DNA of 64,000 bases from Lachnospiraceae bacterium (GTDB lineage: Bacteria > Bacillota > Clostridia > Lachnospirales > Lachnospiraceae). Below are positions 8,243 to 18,347 of this stretch, piece after piece. Position 1 is the stretch's first letter. Each line of letters begins with the position of its first letter. Below the pieces are notes generated by a model. The model had not been told where the DNA came from. It ran no database searches and was given only the letters and a program-made list of their open reading frames with translations. The position numbers were made by a program, and so were the translations under genes. The stretch is taken from contig LR698958.1 in assembly GCA_902381685.1 (NCBI GenBank), positions 1,365,672-1,429,671 on the forward strand, in the 5' to 3' direction.

Positions 8243-9430
8243 CTAGTCCTCAAAGGTTTCTTTTAGTTTATCCATAAAGCCTTTTTTCTTCGGTTTTTTC
8301 TTTTCCTCTTCGGCCACCGGTTCTTCCTGATGTAAAGAATTTCCCGTCAATGCATCAAACTTGCGAAGAGCCTCTTTTGCTTCCGCACTTAATTTTTCCG
8401 GTGTCTGAATCACTAACGTTACATAATGGTCACCGCGAAGCTGCGGATTGCGGAGAGAAGGAACACCTTTTCCTTTTAACCTTACTTTCGTATCTGTCTT
8501 TGTTCCCGGTTTTACCGTATAAATAACTTCCCCATCAACTGTCTTAATGCGCACATCTCCGCCTAACGCCGCCTGAGCAAATGTAATTGGCGCCGTAGAG
8601 AAAATATGTACGTCCTGTCTCTGGAAAATAGGGTGTCTTGACACTGTAACTTCTACGAGTAAATCTCCTCTAGGACCACCGTTTACACCCGGTTCACCTT
8701 TATCACGGATTCTTACGCTCTGACCGTTATCAATTCCTGCAGGAATGGACACTTTAATCGTCTTTTTCGTAGAAACATAGCCTGTTCCGCCACAATCTGA
8801 ACATTTCTCTTTAATAATTTTTCCACTTCCGTGACAATCAGGACAAGTCTGTACATTTTGCACCGTTCCAAAGAAAGACTGTTGTGTATAGACAACCTGT
8901 CCTTTTCCGCCACATTTTGAACAGGTTTCAGGGCTTGTCCCCGGTTTCGCTCCTGTTCCGTTACATGTTTTACAAGGTTCTTTTAAAATAACGTCCAATT
9001 CTTTTTCACAGCCAAAGATTGCCTCCTCAAATGTGATGCGAACTCCTTTACGGACATTCGCCCCTTTCATCGGACCGTTGTTAGCACGCCCTGAACGACG
9101 TCCGCCGCCAAAGAAATCTCCAAAAATATCTCCAAAAATGTCTCCGAAATCAGCGCTGCTGAATCCGCCGAAGCCTCCCGCTCCGCCTGCACCGCCTCCT
9201 TCAAATGCAGTGTGTCCAAACTGGTCATACTGACGGCGTTTTTCCGGATCACTTAACACAGCATACGCTTCTGAGGCTTCCTTAAATTTTTTCTCCGCCT
9301 CTGCATCTCCCGGATTCATATCAGGGTGATATTTTTTGGCTAACACTCTATATGCTTTTTTCAGTGCTGCGTCATCAGCATTTCTGTCAACACCCAACAC
9401 CTCATAATAATCTCTTTTTGTTTCAGCCAT
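8243..9430 (-). CDS. dnaJ: Chaperone DnaJ (Hsp40, type I)
   Basis: A 395-residue co-chaperone with the full type I architecture. A J domain with HPD (KKYHPDMN) lies at residues 5-70 and a Gly/Phe-rich linker at about 75-125. Four CxxCxGxG zinc repeats follow ([32 protein letters not shown]), then C-terminal substrate-binding domains and a short basic tail ([13 protein letters not shown]). It stimulates the DnaK ATPase and delivers unfolded clients. It is 97 bp downstream of dnaK, with a hairpin in the gap that may lower its expression. Confidence 0.98.
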   Translation of the reverse strand: MAETKRDYYEVLGVDRNADDAALKKAYRVLAKKYHPDMNPGDAEAEKKFKEASEAYAVLSDPEKRRQYDQFGHTAFEGGGAGGAGGFGGFSSADFGDIFGDIFGDFFGGGRRSGRANNGPMKGANVRKGVRITFEEAIFGCEKELDVILKEPCKTCNGTGAKPGTSPETCSKCGGKGQVVYTQQSFFGTVQNVQTCPDCHGSGKIIKEKCSDCGGTGYVSTKKTIKVSIPAGIDNGQSVRIRDKGEPGVNGGPRGDLLVEVTVSRHPIFQRQDVHIFSTAPITFAQAALGGDVRIKTVDGEVIYTVKPGTKTDTKVRLKGKGVPSLRNPQLRGDHYVTLVIQTPEKLSAEAKEALRKFDALTGNSLHQEEPVAEEEKKKPKKKGFMDKLKETFED

Positions 9431-9463
9431 TTTTTATCTACCTTTCATATTTATTTACAAGGA

Positions 9464-9503
9464 AGTTCTGCGAAACCTGAATTTCCTCAAATTCCGCAGA
9501 ACA
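9464..9503 (-). other. Hairpin between dnaK and dnaJ
   Basis: An inverted repeat GTTCTGCG / CGCAGAAC, extended outward by AAGGA/TTCCTT with small bulges. There is no strong T-run, so a processing or stabilising hairpin or partial attenuator is more likely than a full terminator. Confidence 0.5.
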
Positions 9504-9527
9504 TCTCCTTACCTATTCCTGTTAGAA

Positions 9528-11402
<1,875 letters not shown>

Positions 11403-11447
11403 CTAAATTCTAAAATACCTCTAATTTCTATTAAGGAAGTCCAACTC

Positions 11448-11522
11448 ACCAGGCTCGTGAAACACCTCGCCAAGTTCCTCGGACAACCTTCGCACTAAGT
11501 TCGAAAACACCTCACTAAGTGC
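11448..11522 (-). repeat. Two CTT-NNN-GAGGT hairpin repeats between grpE and dnaK
   Basis: On the minus strand two imperfect hairpins follow each other (11492-11522 and 11448-11475). Both have stem half ...CT, an unpaired T, a 3-nt block, GAGGT, a loop ending CGA, the complementary 3-nt block, an unpaired T, and the other stem half. The 3-nt blocks differ (AGT/ACT and GGC/GCC) yet stay complementary. The same design recurs in the leuS leader at 46,536-46,621. They lie in the grpE-dnaK intergenic part of the mRNA. Confidence 0.7.
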
Positions 11523-11528
11523 TCAGAT

Positions 11529-12149
11529 TTAATTCGCTACTTTTACCATACTGTGACGTACTACGCTTTCTCTGTAAGTGTAACCTTTCTGGAATTCTTC
11601 CGCCACAATGTTCTCTCCGAGTTCTTCGTCTTCAATATGCATGACCGCATTATGAAAATCCGGATTGAACTCTTTTCCTACTGCTTCAATCGGTTTTACT
11701 CCGATTTCTTCCAATGAAGTCATTATTTGTTTGTAAATCATCTCCATTCCGGCTACAAAAGAATCATCTTTCTTATCTTCCGGAACTGCTGCCAAACCTC
11801 TTTCAAAGTTATCCACAACCGGTAAGATTTTTTCAACTACCTCTTTTGCTCCAATTTCGTACATTGCTGTTTTTTCTTTCTCTGTACGTTTACGATAATT
11901 ATCAAACTCTGCCATCTGTCTTGTTAATTTATCTGTTAAGTCTTCAATCTGCTCGTCTTTCTTATCTTTCTTCGGCTTGCGTTTGAATAACTTTTTGTCT
12001 TTTTTATCTTCTGTCTCTTCGGCTTCAGTTTCTTCTACTTCTGCCTCCTCAACGGCTTCTTCAGTCTCTTCATTTTCCAACTGAGCATTTTTCTTTGCCT
12101 CTTCCACCGCTTCTTTTACCATTTCTTCATTACTCATCTTCTTATCCAC
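11529..12149 (-). CDS. grpE: Nucleotide exchange factor GrpE
   Basis: A 206-residue protein. The first 90 residues are highly acidic and then lysine-rich (low complexity, probably disordered), followed by a long coiled coil (about 70-120) and the beta-wing head (PDFHNAVMHIEDEELGENIVAEEFQKGY). This is the GrpE pattern; it promotes ADP release from DnaK. Start choice is uncertain: GTG at 12149 has AAAGGTGG nine bases upstream, while the internal ATG at 12137 has GGTGG at similar spacing. Both would give a functional protein. It sits 15 bp after hrcA. Confidence 0.95.
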   Translation of the reverse strand: MDKKMSNEEMVKEAVEEAKKNAQLENEETEEAVEEAEVEETEAEETEDKKDKKLFKRKPKKDKKDEQIEDLTDKLTRQMAEFDNYRKRTEKEKTAMYEIGAKEVVEKILPVVDNFERGLAAVPEDKKDDSFVAGMEMIYKQIMTSLEEIGVKPIEAVGKEFNPDFHNAVMHIEDEELGENIVAEEFQKGYTYRESVVRHSMVKVAN

Positions 12150-12164
12150 CGGTGTTCCACCTTT

Positions 12165-13208
12165 CTAATGTTCTTTATGAAATATCGCATCTAACTCTAC
12201 CATAAGTGTCTTCAGCGTCCTCATTACATTTTCATAATCCATTCGTTTCGGGCCGATAATTCCTATCGTTCCCTGCATTCCCTCTCCCAATTCATAAGTT
12301 GCCGTTACAACACTGCAATCTTTCATTGTCTGTACCGGAGTTTCGTTTCCTATATACACCTGAATTCCTTTGTTATCTTCACTGGAAAGTGTCTCTGTCA
12401 CAAGACTTACCAACTGCTGTTTCTCCTCAAATGCACTGATAATCTCCTGTGCACTCTGGTTATCGCTCAATTCAGGATATTTGAAAATATTGGTTGCCCC
12501 GCTTGTGTAGATTTCCAAATCATTGTCTAACTGTATCGCCTCAGCAACCGCATCTAACACTTCGCTGATGACTTCGCTATGGATACCCGCCTGTTCTTTC
12601 AGTCTTGCAATCATTCCAAGATTAATTTCTTCAATAGACATTCCGTTCAGGTTTGTATTCAGCAACATATTTAATTTCAATAATGTTTCATTTCCCAAAC
12701 ACTCTGATACGGTCACAATCTTGTTCTTAATGATATTTCCTTCCATTACGATAACGGCAATAATCTGATTCTCATCTACCTGCGACAGTTGAATGAATTT
12801 TAGTTTATTCCTATTATAAGTCGGAGCAGAAATCATTGTCGCATAATTGGTACTGTTTGCCAGCACCCTCGCCACCTGCTTTAACAACTGATCCATCTTA
12901 TCTGCCTTTTCGAGCATCTGCTCTTTCATATCGGTGACTTCCTGCTCTTTCTCTTCCATCAGCATGTCGACATAAAGTCTGTATCCTTTATCCGAAGGAA
13001 TTCTTCCTGCCGATGTATGAGGTTGAATAATGTAGCCTAAATCTTCCAAATCAGCCATTTCATTTCGTATTGTCGCAGAACTTAAATTCAAGTCTGTATA
13101 TTTTGAAATTGTTCTTGAGCCAACCGGTTCGCCTGTTTCTAAATACGTCTTAATGATTGTCTGAAGAATCTTCATCTTTCTCGCATCTAGTTCCTGATTT
13201 GACTTCAT
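12165..13208 (-). CDS. hrcA: Heat-inducible transcription repressor HrcA
   Basis: A 347-residue repressor. The N-terminal winged helix includes ARKMKILQTIIKTYLETGEPVGS and SSATIRNEMADLE, the helix-turn-helix region conserved in HrcA. The C-terminal half is the GAF-like dimerisation domain. AGGAGG lies seven bases before ATG 13208. HrcA binds CIRCE and is kept active by GroEL in the established Bacillus model. The perfect CIRCE at 13231-13257 lies between its promoter and start codon, so the operon is autoregulated. Confidence 0.97.
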   Translation of the reverse strand: MKSNQELDARKMKILQTIIKTYLETGEPVGSRTISKYTDLNLSSATIRNEMADLEDLGYIIQPHTSAGRIPSDKGYRLYVDMLMEEKEQEVTDMKEQMLEKADKMDQLLKQVARVLANSTNYATMISAPTYNRNKLKFIQLSQVDENQIIAVIVMEGNIIKNKIVTVSECLGNETLLKLNMLLNTNLNGMSIEEINLGMIARLKEQAGIHSEVISEVLDAVAEAIQLDNDLEIYTSGATNIFKYPELSDNQSAQEIISAFEEKQQLVSLVTETLSSEDNKGIQVYIGNETPVQTMKDCSVVTATYELGEGMQGTIGIIGPKRMDYENVMRTLKTLMVELDAIFHKEH

Positions 13209-13230
13209 CTCTTACCTCCTTTTCTTTTTA

Positions 13231-13257
13231 TTAGCACTCATAACTTTCGAGTGCTAA
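13231..13257 (-). promoter_or_regulatory. CIRCE operator (HrcA binding site)
   Basis: A perfect 9-9-9 inverted repeat, TTAGCACTC, 9-nt spacer, GAGTGCTAA, exactly the CIRCE consensus. It lies downstream of the -10 box and upstream of the hrcA ribosome site. Confidence 0.97.
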
Positions 13258-13272
13258 CACCTTACGAGTATT

Positions 13273-13301
13273 AAGATATCACTATGTTTTTCGTTTGTCA
13301 A
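13273..13301 (-). promoter_or_regulatory. SigA-type promoter of the hrcA-grpE-dnaK-dnaJ operon
   Basis: On the minus strand, TTGACA (13301-13296), 17-nt spacer, TATCTT (13278-13273). CIRCE starts about 16 bp downstream of the -10 box, so bound HrcA would cover the start-site region. Confidence 0.8.
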
Positions 13302-13328
13302 CAGTGTTTATATATTTTTTATAAAATT

Positions 13329-13356
13329 AAAGACATGAGTTTTTTCCCATGCCTTT
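13329..13356 (-). terminator. Terminator after the hydroxy-acid oxidase gene region
   Basis: An 11-bp stem with G-U pairs (AAAGGCATGGG / CTCATGTCTTT) and a 6-nt loop is followed on the minus strand by TTTAATTTTAT. It lies 6 bp past the oxidase stop and insulates the hrcA promoter. Confidence 0.8.
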
Positions 13357-13362
13357 CTCTTC

Positions 13363-14382
13363 CTAAGGACGCCAAATCATTTCTTTTGTAATCTCTTTCA
13401 ATGAATTTGCACCGCACATTTCCATTGCGTCCGCAAGTTCCTGTCCTATCTTTTCAATATATAATTTTACACCTTCTTCTCCGCCGCCATATAATGCAGT
13501 TACAAATGGTCTGCAAATGATAACGCCGTCCGCTCCCAAAGCAATCGCCTTAAATACGTCTGCTCCTGAACGGATACCGCCGTCCACGAAAATTTTCATC
13601 TTTCCTTTTACTGCATTTGCAATTTCTTCAAGCACTTCCGCTGTTGCAGGACACTGGTCAAGCACTCTTCCGCCATGATTAGAAACAACAATTGCATCTG
13701 CTCCCGCAGACTCCGCTTTCAATGCCCCACGAACGGCCATAATTCCTTTTACGATAAACGGAGCATATGTACTTTTCGCAATGCGATGTAATTCTTCCAC
13801 CGATTTTTTCCCTGCTCCTGAATTTTCCGCCTGTAAAAACGGTAATCCTGACGCATCTATGTCCATAGCCACCGCAAATGCACCTGACGCATCTGCCAAT
13901 TTCATTTTTTCTTTAATTTTCTCCATATCCCACGGTTTTATTGTCGGAATTCCGATTCCATTGGCTTTTTTAATCGCTTCTGTCGCAACCTGCATAACAT
14001 TTTCGTTTACGCCGTCCCCTGTCATCGCCGCAATCCCCGCTTCCGCACAGGCCGAAACTAAAATATTATTGTAAGATTCGTCATTATATTTTTTCCCGTA
14101 GTGTAAATTGACAGCACCTACCGGACCTGCAAATAACGGATAACGAAAAGTTTTTCCAAAAACATTGAAAGTTGTATCTGCTTTTTGATTTTTCCCAATC
14201 GTATCCATCTGCAGACGAATTTCCTGCCATTTTTCATAATTGCGTATGGCGGTATCTCCCACTCCTTTTGCTCCCGGTCCGGGCATCTGATTTTTACACG
14301 CTTTTCCGTTGCATACCGGACAGGCTTTGCAGTACGGTCCGACTTCTTGTCTTGCCTGTTCTAACAATTCATTATATGTCAT
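13363..14382 (-). CDS. FMN-dependent alpha-hydroxy-acid oxidizing protein
   Basis: A 339-residue protein of the glycolate/lactate oxidase family. The C-terminal half has the FMN site: VSNHGGRVLDQCPATAEVLEE (active-site His-Gly-Gly-Arg) and FVDGGIRSGADVFKAIALGAD, with IICRPF after it. The N-terminus carries a cysteine-rich segment (CKACPVCNGKACKNQMPGPG) that classic LldD proteins lack but many clostridial homologues have; it could bind a metal or an Fe-S cluster. It may oxidise lactate or another 2-hydroxy acid; the electron acceptor in an anaerobe is not evident. It is a single gene between a divergent lipoprotein gene and a terminator. Confidence 0.85.
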   Translation of the reverse strand: MTYNELLEQARQEVGPYCKACPVCNGKACKNQMPGPGAKGVGDTAIRNYEKWQEIRLQMDTIGKNQKADTTFNVFGKTFRYPLFAGPVGAVNLHYGKKYNDESYNNILVSACAEAGIAAMTGDGVNENVMQVATEAIKKANGIGIPTIKPWDMEKIKEKMKLADASGAFAVAMDIDASGLPFLQAENSGAGKKSVEELHRIAKSTYAPFIVKGIMAVRGALKAESAGADAIVVSNHGGRVLDQCPATAEVLEEIANAVKGKMKIFVDGGIRSGADVFKAIALGADGVIICRPFVTALYGGGEEGVKLYIEKIGQELADAMEMCGANSLKEITKEMIWRP

Positions 14383-14631
14383 GTTTCTCTCTCCTTTGTA
14401 GTTTCGATTACTTTATGAAATATATTATATCTGATTTTAGTGGTGGCGTCAAAAGATGTCTACCATCGAATTGTCAGTTTTGTTTGTCAATTCATTATTT
14501 TTATTTATCTTTTATACTTATATCGAATTTTTATCAAAATTTTTGTATAATATATTTAACAAACAACTTAAAAAAACTATGATATAGTAATTTTTATCAT
14601 TATTTCGACTAAAGAAAAGAGGTGTTTATCT

Positions 14632-15927
14632 ATGAAAAAATATTTACTGTTAGGACTTCTTAGTTTTACATTTATTGGGCTTTTAATAGGTTGTGATAGC
14701 AATAAAGACGACAAAGACACATCTGACAAAAAGGAAATAAAAACAATCACCTGGCAAACCAGACGAGATTTGTCTGATTATCAGGATTATTTCAATCAGA
14801 TTTTAAAAGAAAAGGGCTACCCTTATCAAGTTGAATTCCGTACAAAAGAAGAAAATAAAAAAGTAGATATTTTAGATATTGGCTCAAATTTGTGGAAAAA
14901 AACGTATAACGACATAAAACCAATTGTCGATAAAAAAGTAATTCCTCTTGATTCCTATTTTCAAACAAAAGAAGGGAAAAAATTAAAAGCAACTTTACCT
15001 CAAAATGTTTGGGACGCTTACAAAGTAAATGGCAAACAATATGGCGTATTAAGTACGGGATATGCCCCATTTCAAACTGCATATATTTGGGATAAAACTT
15101 TGGCTGATAAATATCAGATTCACCCCGAAACATGGACTGAAGAAATTTGGAAATATAAAGAAGATTTGGAAAAAGTATATAATGGTGAAAATAAAAATAA
15201 CTTTTTAACAACCGCATACCTTTGGGAAACCCTTTCCTGTCCACTTGAATATACTTATGTTCTCGGACACTGTTATCCTTTAGTTATAAACGAAAAGGAA
15301 GACCTTACTACCGCACAGTTTCTTTATGATTCAGAAAAATATAGAGAAAATGTTAAGGGAATTTCTTCTTTATATAATGCCGGTTTATACTCTTCGGAAC
15401 AGGAAACCGCACTTGACAATCCTAAAATATTTTTAGAAGCATCATCTACCTTCGTCAGTAAAGATGCTTTCCGTCTGCTCTGTGCCGTTTACACCGATAA
15501 AGACTTAACAAATGCAATACTTTGGGGTGAAAAAAATGTACACTTCAATGTAAACGGAAATTTTGCAGTGGAATTGGGTACTAAAAATAGAAATGCTATT
15601 AATAATCATTTGGGAAACCCGCTTATCGGGTACACAGAAGTGGGACAAGATCCAAACAGAGAAACTCTCTATCCTGAGCGAATGAAAAACGCCACTCCTT
15701 CTAAATTATTAGGATTTAATTTTATCGGCAAAAATTGTACGACAGAATTGGAAAACATTTTTCAAGTTTGGTATAAAGATTATTCTGCACTTGTAACTAA
15801 CCCCGCTAATTCCTTACTAGAGCAGGGAAATCTCCGTCAACAATATAAAAATGCGGGCATTGATAAAGTCATTGCCGAATGGAACAGGGAATTTCAGGAA
15901 TGGAGAGAAACACAGAAAGCGAGGTAG
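14632..15927 (+). CDS. Lipoprotein resembling an extracellular solute-binding protein
   Basis: A 431-residue protein with a signal peptide and lipobox LLIGC (Cys at about residue 21), followed by an Asp/Lys-rich linker. The body (ITWQTRRDLSDYQDYFNQIL, a SNLWKKTYNDI-type strand and NGKQYGVLSTGYAPFQ) looks like a family 1 periplasmic-binding fold. That part is inferred. No transporter permease or ATPase is encoded beside it, so it may work with a distant system or act as a sensor. RBS AAGAGGTG precedes the ATG. It is followed after 3 bp by another lipoprotein gene. Codon use is more AT-rich and lysine-rich than its neighbours. Confidence 0.7.
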   Translation: MKKYLLLGLLSFTFIGLLIGCDSNKDDKDTSDKKEIKTITWQTRRDLSDYQDYFNQILKEKGYPYQVEFRTKEENKKVDILDIGSNLWKKTYNDIKPIVDKKVIPLDSYFQTKEGKKLKATLPQNVWDAYKVNGKQYGVLSTGYAPFQTAYIWDKTLADKYQIHPETWTEEIWKYKEDLEKVYNGENKNNFLTTAYLWETLSCPLEYTYVLGHCYPLVINEKEDLTTAQFLYDSEKYRENVKGISSLYNAGLYSSEQETALDNPKIFLEASSTFVSKDAFRLLCAVYTDKDLTNAILWGEKNVHFNVNGNFAVELGTKNRNAINNHLGNPLIGYTEVGQDPNRETLYPERMKNATPSKLLGFNFIGKNCTTELENIFQVWYKDYSALVTNPANSLLEQGNLRQQYKNAGIDKVIAEWNREFQEWRETQKAR

Positions 15928-15930
15928 ACT

Positions 15931-17088
15931 ATGAAAAAGAAACACACACTTACTTTCCTTTCTCTCTTCCTCTGCTGCATACTCTGTTGCTCGTGCGGAA
16001 AAGAGAAGGAACCTCAAAACAAACCAAATAAACAGGAAAACTATTCACAAGTTCACTCGAACCGTATGCAGATTACGGAAGAAGGTATTTATTACATTGA
16101 CGGTTACACAAAACTGATGAAATTTTATGACTTTGCATTAAAGGACTCTATCCCTCTTTGCGATAAACCGAACTGTAAACATAAAAATGCCAAATGTAAC
16201 GCTTACTTAGAAAATGGATTCCAGTCAGGTATGGGTTGTTATCGAGGAAAACTTTATTATTTTGATATTAATAAGCCAACTCTTCCACTTTATCAGTGTG
16301 ATAAAAACGAAAAGAACAGAAAAGTAATCGCTAAATTAAATGATACAGAAAGCACACAATCCTGCTCAATTTCTCTGCCAACGTTTTTCGCAGATAATAA
16401 ATTGATTCTTAATGTAGAGTATTCCACTCTTTTGGACGAGCCGATTGTACACGAAGACGGAACTGCTGATACAATAGAATATAAATGGGGAATTGTAGAA
16501 ATCGCATTGGATACAGGTGATGTTACTCTTCTAAAAGAACCTGAAATCTATTCCAATACAAACAATTCCATATTATTAGTCGGAGTAAACGAAACTTCTG
16601 TCATTTACACAAAAATAGGAACGGACGGTGGTTTTTATATTTACGATACTACCTCCAAAAAAGAGGAAAAACTTTTTGACTTATCTGAAGAAAAGCAACT
16701 TACTTTTCTAAATTATGATAAAAAACATCGCATGGCATACCATTTAAACAGGGACGAAAAAAACTGTATTGTCTTTCAAACTAATGTAGAAACAAAAGAA
16801 ACAAAAGAAGTTTTCCGCACGGAACATCAGAACAGTTTTATGTATTTTGAAGTTTATGATAATGTCATATATTACATAAAAGAAGCCACAGGAGAAATGA
16901 AATCTTACGATTTGAAAAACAAAACAGAAAAAGAACTTTCCAAAGAAGAATATACTTATTTAGGAAGATACGAAAACCCTTCCGACTGGTATATTAGTTT
17001 TGCGGAAGAAGAAGGATTTGTCTGTATTTCTAAAAAAGATTATGAGAAAAAGAACTGGAAAAAAGTACAGGTAATCGGAAAATTTTAA
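15931..17088 (+). CDS. Cysteine-motif lipoprotein of unknown function
   Basis: A 385-residue protein with a signal peptide ending in lipobox CCSC (Cys about residue 22) and a polar linker. A YYIDGYTKLMKFYDF segment follows, then a cysteine cluster (LCDKPNCKHKNAKCNAYL) near residues 75-95. The rest shows repeated beta-strand pairs (IIYTKIGTDGGFYIYD, NVIYYIKEATGEMKSYDLK) that suggest a beta-propeller-like fold. I do not recognise a named function. Related lipoproteins with the CDKPNC motif are frequent in Lachnospiraceae. It is translationally close to the upstream lipoprotein (3-bp gap) and ends at a bidirectional terminator. Confidence 0.65.
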   Translation: MKKKHTLTFLSLFLCCILCCSCGKEKEPQNKPNKQENYSQVHSNRMQITEEGIYYIDGYTKLMKFYDFALKDSIPLCDKPNCKHKNAKCNAYLENGFQSGMGCYRGKLYYFDINKPTLPLYQCDKNEKNRKVIAKLNDTESTQSCSISLPTFFADNKLILNVEYSTLLDEPIVHEDGTADTIEYKWGIVEIALDTGDVTLLKEPEIYSNTNNSILLVGVNETSVIYTKIGTDGGFYIYDTTSKKEEKLFDLSEEKQLTFLNYDKKHRMAYHLNRDEKNCIVFQTNVETKETKEVFRTEHQNSFMYFEVYDNVIYYIKEATGEMKSYDLKNKTEKELSKEEYTYLGRYENPSDWYISFAEEEGFVCISKKDYEKKNWKKVQVIGKF

Positions 17089-17102
17089 TTAAAACCTATA
17101 TG

Positions 17103-17135
17103 CAGAAAGAAACAGCGGTAGGCTGTTTCTTTCTG
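17103..17135. terminator. Bidirectional terminator between converging lipoprotein and hemW genes
   Basis: A perfect 14-bp stem (CAGAAAGAAACAGC / GCTGTTTCTTTCTG) with a 5-nt loop lies in the 52-bp gap between two convergent genes. Confidence 0.85.
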
Positions 17136-17140
17136 TATAT

Positions 17141-18265
17141 TTACGCCAATATTTCCGCAAACACATAGTTACTGATGTCAATTCCTCTCTCGGTCAATCT
17201 AATGTTCCCATCTTTTTCCTCTAAAAATCCCTGACAAATCATTTTTTCTATCTGCTCTCCGCAAAAAAAATCCACTTCCTTTTTAGAAATTCCGTCCTTT
17301 TTACGCAATCCGAGAAAAATTATTTCTTCCAGTTCTTCCTCTTTTGTCAGAACTTCCTCATTCTGTTTTCTTTTTCTTACATCGTCAGAATATTTCAAAT
17401 ATGTTTTCATTTCTTCCGTATTCTGAAAACGTACATTTCCTATAAGTGAAGATGCCCCGAGTCCCAAACCTAAATATTCTTTTCTCTCCCAGTAACCGAG
17501 ATTATGTCTGCAGGCATATCCCTTCTTTGCATAATTGGAAATTTCATATCGCTCATATCCCGCTTCTTGAAGCCACTTCTTTGTCTTTTGATAAATCAAA
17601 CGCTCTTCTTCCTCGCTTGGAAGTTCTTCTTTTCTGTTTCCGTCCTCCCCATACATTTTTTCAAAAGGAGTTCCCTCTTCTACAATCAAACTGTACGCTG
17701 AAATATGTTCCGGCTGCAATTTCAAAATTCTGTCCACCGTACTCTTCCAACTTTCCACCGTCTGATTCGGAATGGCGGAAATCAAATCAATGTTAATATT
17801 ATCAAATCCTTCCTCCCTCGCCAGCATATAACTTTCCAAAAATTCTTCATATGTATGTATTCTGCCCAACTGTTTCAATTCTCCGTTATTTGCCGACTGT
17901 AAACCGAAACTAATTCGATTTATCCCTGCACTCCTATACGCTTTCAGTTTCTCCCTCGTTACCGTTCCGGGATTTGCCTCAATAGTCACTTCCCTTACAC
18001 TTTCCATAGCAAACTTTTCTCTCAATGCCGCAAAAATTCTTTCTATCTGTTCACCACCCAAAACAGACGGGGTGCCGCCACCCACAAAAACAGTGACCAC
18101 CCGATACATCTCTTTCATACTTTCAATCGATTCTATCTCACGGATAAGCGCCCGAACATAATATTCCATTGTTTCTTCGTCTGCCGGCCCCGATAAAAAG
18201 TCGCAGTATGCACACTTTTTCACGCAAAACGGAATGTGAATGTATAGTTCTAAATCTCTTCTCAT
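17141..18265 (-). CDS. hemW: HemW/HemN-like radical SAM protein
   Basis: A 374-residue protein starting MRRDLELYIHIPFC; ATG at 18265 is chosen because GGAGG lies eight bases upstream (an ATG two codons earlier is too close). The radical-SAM motif is CVKKCAYCDF. GGGTPSVL and EANPGTVTREKLKAYRSAG are typical of the coproporphyrinogen oxidase-like family, and the C-terminal HemN_C winged-helix region is present. It lacks the residues that mark true HemN. HemW is a heme-binding chaperone in studied species and is very often encoded next to lepA, as here. Confidence 0.9.
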   Translation of the reverse strand: MRRDLELYIHIPFCVKKCAYCDFLSGPADEETMEYYVRALIREIESIESMKEMYRVVTVFVGGGTPSVLGGEQIERIFAALREKFAMESVREVTIEANPGTVTREKLKAYRSAGINRISFGLQSANNGELKQLGRIHTYEEFLESYMLAREEGFDNINIDLISAIPNQTVESWKSTVDRILKLQPEHISAYSLIVEEGTPFEKMYGEDGNRKEELPSEEEERLIYQKTKKWLQEAGYERYEISNYAKKGYACRHNLGYWERKEYLGLGLGASSLIGNVRFQNTEEMKTYLKYSDDVRKRKQNEEVLTKEEELEEIIFLGLRKKDGISKKEVDFFCGEQIEKMICQGFLEEKDGNIRLTERGIDISNYVFAEILA

Positions 18266-18302
18266 CTTCATTTCCTCCAAAAAGGGACGGGGTAAATTTG
18301 AA

Positions 18303-18338
18303 TTGGGGACGTAGCATTTCTCAATTTTACTACGTCCC
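18303..18338. repeat. Palindromic repeat with GGGGACGTAG core (copy 1)
   Basis: GGGGACGTAG, 16-nt centre, CTACGTCCCC, extended outward by TTGAATT/AATTCAA to a 17-bp stem. It lies between lepA and hemW. The same core occurs at 36,253-36,287 with a different, equally complementary flank. It could act as a transcription terminator or a dispersed REP-like unit. Confidence 0.8.
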
Positions 18339-18347
18339 CAATTCAAG

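Noticed and set aside
18303..18338. Simple rho-independent terminator
   Set aside because: The stem is long and lacks a proper T-run, and an identical core occurs elsewhere, so a dispersed repeat is a better description, although a terminator function is possible.
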